Assembly (NCBI GenBank): GCA_016297775.1 | Contig: JAEDGA010000012.1 | Span: forward strand, 1 to 31,494 | Reading direction: 5' to 3' | Source: Candidatus Methanomethylophilaceae archaeon | Lineage (GTDB): Archaea; Thermoplasmatota; Thermoplasmata; Methanomassiliicoccales; Methanomethylophilaceae | Length of the DNA stretch: 31,494 nucleotides | Part shown: piece after piece, positions 14,525-20,706 of the stretch | How positions within the stretch are numbered: position 1 is the first letter of the stretch | How the letters are laid out: every line of letters starts with the position of its first letter | The notes under the pieces: generated by a model | What the model was told of the DNA's origin: nothing | What the model saw: the letters and a program-made list of their open reading frames with translations, nothing else | Database searches by the model: none | Made by a program: the position numbers and the translations under genes

Positions 14525-15110
14525 ACGGTGCGCATGCACCTTTCAGCTGGGGGTACGGACCGAGTTCATTGACAAGGACGTCAAGATCCTCACCGTAAAG
14601 ATCGGACAGTTCTTTGTGGAGCGCCTCCATCCTGTCCGCACCGCGGTCGGAACCTTTGTTCCTGAGACGGTCCACGGAATAGTCGTGCGTGACGAACCTG
14701 TTGTCGCTCACCATGTTGTCCGCATGTGCCACGATCTTCTGCTCGATGGTACGGGGGATGTAATCGGCATCCGGAAGACCGAATCCTTTGGCGTCCTCCA
14801 CGTCCAGACCGGCACCGGTGTGTCTGCGGACGATCTCGGCGATCTCGTCCGGCAGACCCATGTCACAGACGATGCTATGTCCAATCACGGCGTGTTCTAT
14901 AGAATGCGTCACAGAACGCCCGATGTCATGGAGCAACGCTCCCGCACACACCAATTCGCGATCGCAGTCGATCCTCTCCGCGAAGGCCTCCGCCATTGCC
15001 CATACCGTGCAGCAATGGACGATGACACGTCTTTTGCATCCTGCCCTCTCCAAGAGTTGGATGCATTCCGCTTCATTCGGGATTGTTGACAACGGTCTTC
15101 CCCCTCTCAT
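14496..15110 (-). CDS. HD-domain phosphohydrolase family protein (TIGR00295-like)
   Basis: This 204-residue HD-superfamily protein resembles an archaeal family often found beside aTrm56. The metal-binding residues are visible: VIVHCCTVWAMAEAFA, then GALLHDIGRS (the HD pair), then HAVIGHSIV and RRHTGAG, and a late KIVAHADNMVSDN aspartate. HD proteins usually hydrolyse phosphate esters or nucleotides; the substrate is unknown. The gene starts inside the 3' end of the aTrm56 gene. ATG 15110 overlaps by 38 nt, while TTG at 15092 has a strong SD (AGAGGGGG, 7 nt before) and is a good alternative. Its 3' end overlaps the convergent PRC gene. Confidence 0.88.
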   Translation of the reverse strand: MRGGRPLSTIPNEAECIQLLERAGCKRRVIVHCCTVWAMAEAFAERIDCDRELVCAGALLHDIGRSVTHSIEHAVIGHSIVCDMGLPDEIAEIVRRHTGAGLDVEDAKGFGLPDADYIPRTIEQKIVAHADNMVSDNRFVTHDYSVDRLRNKGSDRGADRMEALHKELSDLYGEDLDVLVNELGPYPQLKGACAPFTVPEGFRL

Positions 15111-15591
15111 TGGGAATGACGGTCATCCTTCCGTTACGGTCTTCGTAAAGGGCCTTACCTTCCGTGAAACGGTCTAGGAATATGGCGAGAGCTGCGATCT
15201 CCGAATGGGGCTGGTTACCCACCGATATGTTGAAATCGGCACGCTGGTAGACCTCCGGGGGAACCTTCTCCGCACCGACGAAGATCAAGATGTTCTCATC
15301 CTTCGGGATCTGGGGCAGAGCCTCGTCGACCCTGGATCCATACATGGTGAGGTGGACGATCTTACCATCGAAGTTCTTGACCACGTCCTTCCATTTCACT
15401 CCGGTCTGGATTGTATAATCCCCGCCGAAACGACCGACCACGCTACGGATGTTCTCTTCGAGGACAGGGTCGAAGGTATCTACGTAGATCCCTTTTGCAC
15501 CCAATGCCCTGGAAGATAGCGCAACGTGCGTGGTGACACGCTTGTCCCTGTCGGGACGGTGCCCTATCCTCATGATCCAAATGCCGGCCAT
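15073..15591 (-). CDS. tRNA (cytidine(56)-2'-O)-methyltransferase aTrm56
   Basis: aTrm56 is an archaea-specific SPOUT methyltransferase that 2'-O-methylates C56 in the T loop of tRNA. The 172 residues carry its hallmark segments: RIGHRPDRDKRVTTHVALS near the N-terminus, IVHLTMYGSRVDE in the middle, and the knot region VGAEKVPPEVYQRADFN followed by VGNQPHSEIAALAIFLDR. The start ATG 15591 is followed by a second ATG at 15573 that would still keep the conserved core. It lies 9 nt after the ArsR-type regulator and overlaps the HD gene, making a three-gene operon. Confidence 0.95.
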   Translation of the reverse strand: MAGIWIMRIGHRPDRDKRVTTHVALSSRALGAKGIYVDTFDPVLEENIRSVVGRFGGDYTIQTGVKWKDVVKNFDGKIVHLTMYGSRVDEALPQIPKDENILIFVGAEKVPPEVYQRADFNISVGNQPHSEIAALAIFLDRFTEGKALYEDRNGRMTVIPNERGKTVVNNPE

Positions 15592-15600
15592 GGGAAAGAC

Positions 15601-16101
15601 TTACTCCTCGCGCTTGAGCTCGATCCTGTGTCCGCGGAAATCCATCTTGACGGATCTGCGTACAAGGCTCTTGAGCATTGTAGAAGTGAGACCCAGTGCC
15701 TCTGCGACGTCACCGGAGAACTTTCCGTCCTCTCCGACCTCGGCAAGGATCTTGGCTTCGATCTCCGCGTACTCCTGCTCCCCCATCATTGCGGCCGCAA
15801 GAACATCGCTGATCTCGTAGACGGGCCACTGTGCGTTGATGTGGAACGAGGTGTAGAACGTGTGGTAGGACTTCTCGGGATAGTTGCCGCCCGTGGACAT
15901 CCATCTGCTCTCGACGAGCTTCATCTTGTCGAAGAAGATGATGGCGTCCCTTCCCTCCGGACCGAATTTCTCCTCGATCTCGTCGGCGGTCCTCCATTCC
16001 AAGGTCACCTCCTTCAGAACGTCCCTCTTCACTACGGTGTCGACGGACCTAAGCATCGGAACGAGTTCCGACGGTTCGTTTATGACCTTAATTCTATTCA
16101 T
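15601..16101 (-). CDS. ArsR-type archaeal transcriptional regulator
   Basis: This 166-residue protein belongs to an archaeal ArsR-like family of about this length. It begins MNRIKVINEPSELVPMLRSV; the N-terminal winged helix includes KRDVLKEVTLEWRTADEIEE. A middle beta segment (SYHTFYTSFHINAQWP) and a C-terminal second helix-turn-helix-like part (DVAEALGLTSTMLKSLVRRS) follow. It leads the operon with aTrm56 and the HD protein. A TATA box at 16124-16133 lies about 27 nt before the ATG, so the mRNA is probably leaderless or nearly so. It stops with TAA, one of only three TAA stops here. The regulated signal is unknown. Confidence 0.85.
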   Translation of the reverse strand: MNRIKVINEPSELVPMLRSVDTVVKRDVLKEVTLEWRTADEIEEKFGPEGRDAIIFFDKMKLVESRWMSTGGNYPEKSYHTFYTSFHINAQWPVYEISDVLAAAMMGEQEYAEIEAKILAEVGEDGKFSGDVAEALGLTSTMLKSLVRRSVKMDFRGHRIELKREE

Positions 16102-16123
16102 AAAAAATAGAGATGGGTCCTAG

Positions 16124-16133
16124 ATATAAATAT
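16124..16133 (-). promoter_or_regulatory. TATA box of the ArsR-aTrm56-HD operon
   Basis: Minus-strand ATATTTATAT is centred about 27 nt before the ATG at 16101, consistent with leaderless transcription. The rest of the 127-nt gap down to the amidohydrolase end shows no gene. Confidence 0.6.
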
Positions 16134-16228
16134 GCGTTGATATATTCGGCCCTCTTTTGATTGGTTTTGGACACAACTCCCGCCCATATGTTCATTATAT
16201 AGTCTGATTTGTACACTGGGTATGTTGA

Positions 16229-17125
16229 TCAGATCCCCAATATCCTTGCCATGTTGCCGCCAAGGAGGGCATCGGTGTTCCTCTCCCCACCCAGATCGGT
16301 ATTGCGTATTAGGTCCACGAAACGCGATGCTGATATGCTGTACTCGTACAACGGGAAATCGGATCCGTACACCACGCGATCCGGGAATCTGGATACTGCT
16401 TCGATGAGTCTGCTGCGAATGATGTCCGCGGAGTTGATGGTCCACCCCTGGAGTGCGGAACAATCCGTGTATACGTTGTCGCAGGCCTCCATGAGAGGGA
16501 AGAGCTCGTCATGGAACTTGCCGCCCAGATGCGCTATGATGAACTTGGTGTCGGGATGTCTTTCGGCCACCGCCCTCATGAAGGATGGGTGGCAGTACTT
16601 CTCATCCAAAGGTGCGAGTGCCATGCCTGCATGTGTGGTCACCGGAAGACCCAGCTCCTCCACCTTCTTCCAGAAGGGCTCGTATCTCGGATCGTCGGGA
16701 TAGAATCCGGTGGCAGGATACATCTTCAGTCCCGCCGGCTCGTATAGGTCGTAGAAACGCTCCAACATCTCCACAGCGTTTTTGCGGTTGGGATCCACAC
16801 CGACGAAAAGGAGGAGTCTATCATCACTCTGGCACTGATCGTACAGCCACTTCATGTACTCCTCGTTGGACATCCTGCCCTCGTTTATCAGACCGAAATC
16901 CGTCGCGAGCACCACCACCTTATCCATGCCGGAGTAGGTGATCATCTCGTCCAACCCTTCCTTCTTGGAATCGTAATCGCTGAACGGGATCTCCGCATCC
17001 AGATAGAAGTCGAATATATCCCCGTACATCTCGGTGAACTTCCTTGCGGGTTCCAGATAGTTCCTGACGGATTCGTCCGGAAGCATGTCCCTGTCCCAGA
17101 TGTGGATATGTGCATCTATCAGCAT
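16229..17125 (-). CDS. Amidohydrolase family protein (amidohydrolase 2 / ACMSD-like TIM barrel)
   Basis: This 298-residue metal-dependent hydrolase or decarboxylase has a TIM barrel fold. From ATG 17125 it begins MLIDAHIHIWD, giving the HxH metal pair H6 and H8. Further ligands are H165 (VTTHAGMAL), H199 (IIAHLGGKFHDE) and D256 (VVYGSDFPLYEY), and it ends GGNMARILGI, typical of the family. Substrates in this family range from carboxylated aromatics to amides and cannot be predicted here. A longer start at 17260 is rejected because the enzyme fold begins at MLIDAHIH and a TATA-like ACAAATATCC lies about 25 nt before 17125. It appears to be a single-gene unit. Confidence 0.9.
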   Translation of the reverse strand: MLIDAHIHIWDRDMLPDESVRNYLEPARKFTEMYGDIFDFYLDAEIPFSDYDSKKEGLDEMITYSGMDKVVVLATDFGLINEGRMSNEEYMKWLYDQCQSDDRLLLFVGVDPNRKNAVEMLERFYDLYEPAGLKMYPATGFYPDDPRYEPFWKKVEELGLPVTTHAGMALAPLDEKYCHPSFMRAVAERHPDTKFIIAHLGGKFHDELFPLMEACDNVYTDCSALQGWTINSADIIRSRLIEAVSRFPDRVVYGSDFPLYEYSISASRFVDLIRNTDLGGERNTDALLGGNMARILGI

Positions 17126-17240
17126 ACTTATCGGATGACTTCCAGGATATTTGTAAGGTTTCTCTCCCGTCCATGGGGTGCGATACCGATAGCCACAATA
17201 CAGCCACATGCATACCGCGGGACTCTTCACAGCGACAACC

Positions 17241-17249
17241 TTTATTAAG
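17241..17249 (+). promoter_or_regulatory. TATA box for the 54-residue Cys-rich protein
   Basis: TTTATTAAG is centred about 26 nt before ATG 17271, predicting a leaderless mRNA and fixing the start of the small gene. Confidence 0.6.
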
Positions 17250-17270
17250 GGTCTTAACAATCGGCATCAT

Positions 17271-17435
17271 ATGTTCGGAAAGAAATCGAAGGCACCCGAG
17301 ATGAGATATCAGTGCCTTGGATGTTACAAAACGTTCAAGACGGAGCAGGAAGCACTCGACTGCTGCGGATCTTTCATCCAGGCCTGGTCTACCAATTACA
17401 CCAAATGGGGAAAGAACCACTGGTACGGCAGGTGA
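17271..17435 (+). CDS. Small Cys-rich (putative zinc-finger) protein
   Basis: I do not recognise a named family for this 54-residue protein. It begins MFGKKSKAPEMRYQCLGC. A CLGC pair followed 13 residues later by DCC gives four cysteines that could bind zinc in a small finger, with YKTFKTEQEAL between them resembling a C2H2-type helix. The C-terminus (WSTNYTKWGKNHWYGR) is rich in Trp, Tyr and basic residues, which suits nucleic-acid or protein contact. The ATG at 17271 is chosen because the TATA box is ideally placed for a leaderless start; an upstream in-frame ATG at 17208 lies before that promoter. It stands alone between an amidohydrolase and a winged-helix gene. Confidence 0.75.
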   Translation: MFGKKSKAPEMRYQCLGCYKTFKTEQEALDCCGSFIQAWSTNYTKWGKNHWYGR

Positions 17436-17505
17436 ATCCTGCCTCCAAACCCAAACTCCCTTAAACCAAAGAATTCTCAGTCTTCACTGAATTGCGGGGA
17501 CACAA

Positions 17506-17829
17506 ATGGACGGACAGGACATCACCATCAACAAACTGGAAGAGGACATCTCGCTTCTGATCCGTCACATCAAGATGCTTCGTGTGACCAAGGAGAATCA
17601 GCCCGTCGGGATCATCAGACTCTCGGAGATCACGGACATCCCGAAGCACAAGATCAGATATTCGCTCAGATTGCTCGAGAAGGATGGTGTGATCGCACCC
17701 ACCCCGGAAGGAGCGACCGTCACCGAGAAGTACGAATCCTACATGCGCGACACCCTCGCATACATGGAGAGACTGCGCAGATCCGTGGATGAGGTGGAAA
17801 CACTTCTCAAGGATGCACTTGCACAGTGA
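17506..17829 (+). CDS. Predicted winged-helix DNA-binding protein
   Basis: This 107-residue protein has an N-terminal winged-helix domain: ISLLIRHIKMLRVTKENQPV leads to IIRLSEITDIPKHKIRYSLR (helix-turn-helix) and LLEKDGVIAPTPEGATVTE (wing). Residues 75-107 (YMRDTLAYMERLRRSVDEV and following) form a long amphipathic helix likely to be a dimerisation coiled coil. SD-like GGGGA lies 6 nt before ATG 17506. The size and layout resemble small archaeal regulators of unknown target. It precedes tRNA-Asn by 49 nt, but the tRNA has its own promoter. Confidence 0.82.
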   Translation: MDGQDITINKLEEDISLLIRHIKMLRVTKENQPVGIIRLSEITDIPKHKIRYSLRLLEKDGVIAPTPEGATVTEKYESYMRDTLAYMERLRRSVDEVETLLKDALAQ

Positions 17830-17846
17830 TGGGATGTGCAAAAAAT

Positions 17847-17856
17847 TTTTTATATC
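17847..17856 (+). promoter_or_regulatory. TATA box of tRNA-Asn
   Basis: TTTTTATATC lies about 28 nt before the tRNA 5' end, immediately after a T run that could also terminate the upstream winged-helix transcript. Confidence 0.5.
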
Positions 17857-17878
17857 AGTCTTTCAATGCAAGTACTAG

Positions 17879-17954
17879 GCCGGCATAGCTCAGTTGGTAG
17901 AGCGTGTGACTGTTAATCACAAGGTCCAAGGTCCGAGTCCTTGTGCCGGCGCCA
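17879..17954 (+). tRNA. tRNA-Asn (GUU)
   Basis: A full cloverleaf is present: acceptor arms GCCGGCA and TGCCGGC, D arm AGCTCAGTTGGTAGAGC, anticodon stem GTGA/TCAC with loop CTGTTAA giving anticodon GTT, and T arm with GGTCCGAGTCC. The discriminator is G at 17951 and CCA is encoded at 17952-17954, unlike the tRNA-Lys above. No intron is seen. Confidence 0.96.
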
Positions 17955-18044
17955 TTCTATTACATCGATTCTCTGTCAGACCGTGTCACAGGGGTTTTCT
18001 CCGACATCTTTCACCCCGTCCGATTTCCCGGAACAGAACAAATA

Positions 18045-18053
18045 AATTAAATA
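18045..18053 (+). promoter_or_regulatory. TATA box of tRNA-Met
   Basis: AATTAAATA lies about 31 nt before the mature tRNA start, in an AT-rich patch within an otherwise GC-balanced 125-nt gap. Confidence 0.5.
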
Positions 18054-18079
18054 CGGCAGAGAGTTAGGGGAGTCTGTGG

Positions 18080-18155
18080 GGGCCTGTAGCTTAGTCGGTG
18101 GAGCGACTGGCTCATAACCAGTTGGTCGTCGGTTCAAATCCGGCCAGGCCCACCA
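18080..18155 (+). tRNA. tRNA with CAU anticodon (probably elongator tRNA-Met)
   Basis: The acceptor arms are GGGCCTG and CAGGCCC, the D arm contains AGCTTAGTCGGTGGAGC, the anticodon stem is ACTGG/CCAGT with loop CTCATAA, and the T arm carries GGTTCAAATCC. The discriminator is A at 18152 and CCA is encoded at 18153-18155. The anticodon stem lacks the three G-C pairs of an initiator tRNA, so it is an elongator Met or an Ile2 tRNA whose C34 is modified. Sequence alone does not settle this. Confidence 0.9.
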
Positions 18156-18300
18156 ATTTTACATCCAGCAATCTATCCAATGAATTTCACTACCAGCATA
18201 TCATCCGCATCGCGTGAACCGATGCTGGGATATGAAAAATTTGATTGATCGTACGATCACGAAAAAACAATATTGTGAATGATCTACGATGGGGACGGCA
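18156..18300. other. Intergenic stretch with a hairpin and a 14-bp palindrome
   Basis: GCATCG (18207-18212) and CGATGC (18220-18225) form a 6-bp hairpin with a 7-nt loop, nested inside CCAGCAT/ATGCTGG. TGATCGTACGATCA (18246-18259) is a perfect 14-bp palindrome. The stretch lies downstream of both tRNA-Met and the convergent HAD gene, so processing or termination is the likeliest role. No gene is visible. Confidence 0.4.
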
Positions 18301-18966
18301 TCAGATGCGATCCAGAACGATCTCCCTGAGACCTGTGGCATCCTTCAGAACAGCGATCTTCGGATACTTCTCGAACTCGTGTGAAGGGTTCGGTCCCGTC
18401 CTTACTCCGACGAAATCCACACCTGCCCTGAATGCGGCCTCCGCATCCACATCGGTATCGCCGATGAACACCGTCTCGGACGGATCCGTCCCGAAATGCT
18501 CCATCGCACGGATCAGCCCCTCCGGATCTGGTTTCTCCCTCTCGACATCGTCCGCACCTACTATCAGATCGACCAGGTCCGATATCCCATTGGACTCGAA
18601 GATCTCGGCTATCCTGTCCCTGTATTTTGTGGATACCACGGCAACCATGATCCCTTCAGATTTCAGAGACCTGAGCATATCGACAACACCATCATAGAAA
18701 TAGGCCTGATGGGACATGTCCCGGTCAGCCTCCTTCAGAAAATGTTCGGAGAAGACACGTGCATTACAGGCATCACGGTCGCCAGTGAGTTCCTCGTACG
18801 TCCTCTCCAACGACATCCCCACGGTGTGGCACACGGAATCCGCATCACAATGCGGAAGACCCAGAGCATCCATCCCGGCATTCACGCACTGTACGATGCC
18901 CTCTGTGGTATCCCCGAGTGTATAATCGAAATCGCTGAGAACGGCCTTGTATCTCACGCCGTACAT
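18301..18966 (-). CDS. HAD-superfamily hydrolase (phosphoglycolate-phosphatase-like)
   Basis: This 221-residue haloacid dehalogenase-type phosphatase has all four motifs: DFDYT with nucleophile D12 and acid/base D14, VVSTKY (motif II), EKPDPEGLIRAM (motif III lysine) and FIGDTDVDAEAAFRAG (motif IV acids). A helical cap domain lies between motifs I and II, as in phosphoglycolate phosphatases and related sugar phosphatases; the substrate is unknown. The start ATG 18966 is used, but a GTG at 18957 sits 25 nt from the minus-strand reading of the TATA box at 18978-18986 and could be a leaderless start. A still longer frame from 19047 is rejected because it crosses that promoter. Confidence 0.9.
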   Translation of the reverse strand: MYGVRYKAVLSDFDYTLGDTTEGIVQCVNAGMDALGLPHCDADSVCHTVGMSLERTYEELTGDRDACNARVFSEHFLKEADRDMSHQAYFYDGVVDMLRSLKSEGIMVAVVSTKYRDRIAEIFESNGISDLVDLIVGADDVEREKPDPEGLIRAMEHFGTDPSETVFIGDTDVDAEAAFRAGVDFVGVRTGPNPSHEFEKYPKIAVLKDATGLREIVLDRI

Positions 18967-18977
18967 TATGCCAAAAT

Positions 18978-18986
18978 GATATATTA
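18978..18986. promoter_or_regulatory. TATA box shared by two divergent genes
   Basis: GATATATTA is centred 26 nt from the plus-strand ATG at 19008 and about 25 nt from a minus-strand GTG at 18957 in the HAD gene. The whole divergent gap is 41 nt, so one box may serve both directions. Confidence 0.45.
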
Positions 18987-19007
18987 CAGGAATGGGAAAA
19001 CGGAACG

Positions 19008-19814
19008 ATGAACGGAGTATCCTGCGAGATCTATTCGAGGACCACATCCTGGAATCCGTGGCACGGATGCAGGAAGGTCAGCAGGGGGTGCCAGAACTGT
19101 TACATGTTCGAGGGCAACCGCCTCAGAGGCATACCCGGAAGTTCCACCGTCAGGAGATCGTCCACACAGTTCGATAGACCCGTACGCAAGGACAGGAACG
19201 GGAGATACGTACTGAACGATGTACTGGTCATGACGTCCATGACCAGCGATTTCTTCATCGAAGAGGCCGACGAATGGCGTGACGAGGCCTGGAGGATGAT
19301 CTCCAAAAGAAAGGATCTGACGTTCGAGATCCTGACAAAACGTCCGGAACGCATAATGGAATCCCTTCCGAAGGATTGGGGCGACGGATATCGGAACGTC
19401 CGTATGTCCGTCAGTACCGAGGATCAGGATGCCTGGGACAAACGCGTCCCGATCCTCATGTCGATACCGGCAAGAAAGAGGGATGTTTTCGTCGCGCCCA
19501 TGATCGGCAAGATAGACGGGGACAAGGAATTGTCCGAGGGATCGATAGATGCCGTCTTCGTCGGAGGGGAGTACGGTCACGGAGAGGTGAGGCCGTGTGA
19601 CATGGAATGGGTGTCGTCGATGAGGGAGTCCTGCGTATCCAACGATGTGACATTCATATGGAGGAACTGCGGAACACTTCTGATAAAAGGCGGGGAGATG
19701 TCGCGTTACGACAGTCTTGCCGAACAGAGCCTGATCTGTTCCTCTACAGGTATGGATTATATCGTAGATCCGATATTGCCCAAAAGGGCCGCGGAACAGA
19801 CACGGCTCTTCTGA
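19008..19814 (+). CDS. DUF5131 (phage Gp37/Gp68-like) protein
   Basis: This 268-residue protein matches the Gp37/Gp68 family first named from phages and widespread in prokaryotes. The family signature TTSWNPWHGCRKVSRGCQNC includes three cysteines (C21, C28, C31) spaced C-x6-C-x2-C, which resembles a radical-SAM iron-sulfur cluster site. Later conserved parts are FEILTKRPERI, RMSVSTEDQDAWDKRVPIL and VFVGGEYGHGEVRPCDMEWV. The biochemical function is not established. It is probably leaderless, and is followed after 9 nt by an EamA transporter, suggesting a two-gene unit. The family's frequent neighbour, a three-Cys-motif partner protein, is not seen here. Confidence 0.9.
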   Translation: MNGVSCEIYSRTTSWNPWHGCRKVSRGCQNCYMFEGNRLRGIPGSSTVRRSSTQFDRPVRKDRNGRYVLNDVLVMTSMTSDFFIEEADEWRDEAWRMISKRKDLTFEILTKRPERIMESLPKDWGDGYRNVRMSVSTEDQDAWDKRVPILMSIPARKRDVFVAPMIGKIDGDKELSEGSIDAVFVGGEYGHGEVRPCDMEWVSSMRESCVSNDVTFIWRNCGTLLIKGGEMSRYDSLAEQSLICSSTGMDYIVDPILPKRAAEQTRLF

Positions 19815-19823
19815 AGGCATAGG

Positions 19824-20699
19824 ATGAACACCCTGCAAAGAAGGATAATCATATTGTTCGCGACACTGATGTTGTCCGTATCCGCAATACTGACGAGATA
19901 TACGGATGCAGACTCGATGGGTCTTTCCTTCTACAGGATGTTCTTCTCCGCGCTGCTCACGATCCCCATCGCGTTGTTTGTAAGATACAGGGGAGAACTC
20001 GGTTCCATGGATCTTGGAAGCGCCTCTCTGTGTGTCATGAGCGGTGTGATACTGGCACTGCATTTTGCAATGTTCTTCGACTCCGTGAGATACACGTCGG
20101 TGGCCTCCAGTCTGGTGTTCATCAACACCACCGTGTTCTTCAACGCAGGGATAATGTACCTTCTGTACAGGGAAGTGATATCCAAGAAGGCTGTGGGTGC
20201 CATAGGTATCACGTTCGGCGGAAGCGTCCTGATCGCCGCCAGCGATTTCGGCGGCGGCGATATGCAACTCTGGGGGGACATCCTTGCGATCATCGGTGCG
20301 TTGCTCTTCTCGTTCTATACGATAATTGGTGCGAAGGTCAGGACCGGCATGTCCACCGCATTATACACATTGGTCGTCTACACCGCCGCTGCCGCGACAG
20401 CGTTCGTCATATGCGTATCCGGCGGAGGTGACATATCCGGATTCGGACCCGTGGACTACGGTGCAGCGTTCGGCATGGCATTGTTCTGTACCATACTGGG
20501 ACAGACGGTCTACAGCTGGGGATTGAAATACGAATCGCCCACATTCATAGCCGTGATAAATCTTGGAGAACCGGTTTTCGGAGCGCTGCTGGCACTGGTA
20601 CTCCTGTCGGAGATTCCGGCACCTTTCGTCATCGCAGGCTCCGTTATTGTTCTGGGAGGGATGTACCTCTTCTCCATCCATACGGAAGGAGAGAGGTGA
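19824..20699 (+). CDS. EamA/DMT-family transporter
   Basis: This 291-residue inner-membrane protein has about ten hydrophobic helices in two EamA repeats. The first repeat includes LSFYRMFFSALLTIPIALFV and RYTSVASSLVFINTTVFF; the second includes YSWGLKYESPTFIAVINLGE, followed by PVFGALLALVLLSEIPAPF. These are standard drug/metabolite transporter features. Such proteins usually export small metabolites or amino acids; the substrate cannot be read from sequence. It follows the DUF5131 gene by 9 nt and ends 7 nt before the convergent phospholipase D gene. Confidence 0.92.
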   Translation: MNTLQRRIIILFATLMLSVSAILTRYTDADSMGLSFYRMFFSALLTIPIALFVRYRGELGSMDLGSASLCVMSGVILALHFAMFFDSVRYTSVASSLVFINTTVFFNAGIMYLLYREVISKKAVGAIGITFGGSVLIAASDFGGGDMQLWGDILAIIGALLFSFYTIIGAKVRTGMSTALYTLVVYTAAAATAFVICVSGGGDISGFGPVDYGAAFGMALFCTILGQTVYSWGLKYESPTFIAVINLGEPVFGALLALVLLSEIPAPFVIAGSVIVLGGMYLFSIHTEGER

Positions 20700-20706
20700 C
20701 ATCCGC

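Noticed and set aside
17126..17260. N-terminal extension of the amidohydrolase
   Set aside because: The TIM barrel begins MLIDAHIH, and the extension covers the promoter region.
18080..18155. Initiator tRNA-Met
   Set aside because: The anticodon stem ACTGG/CCAGT lacks the three consecutive G-C pairs typical of initiators.
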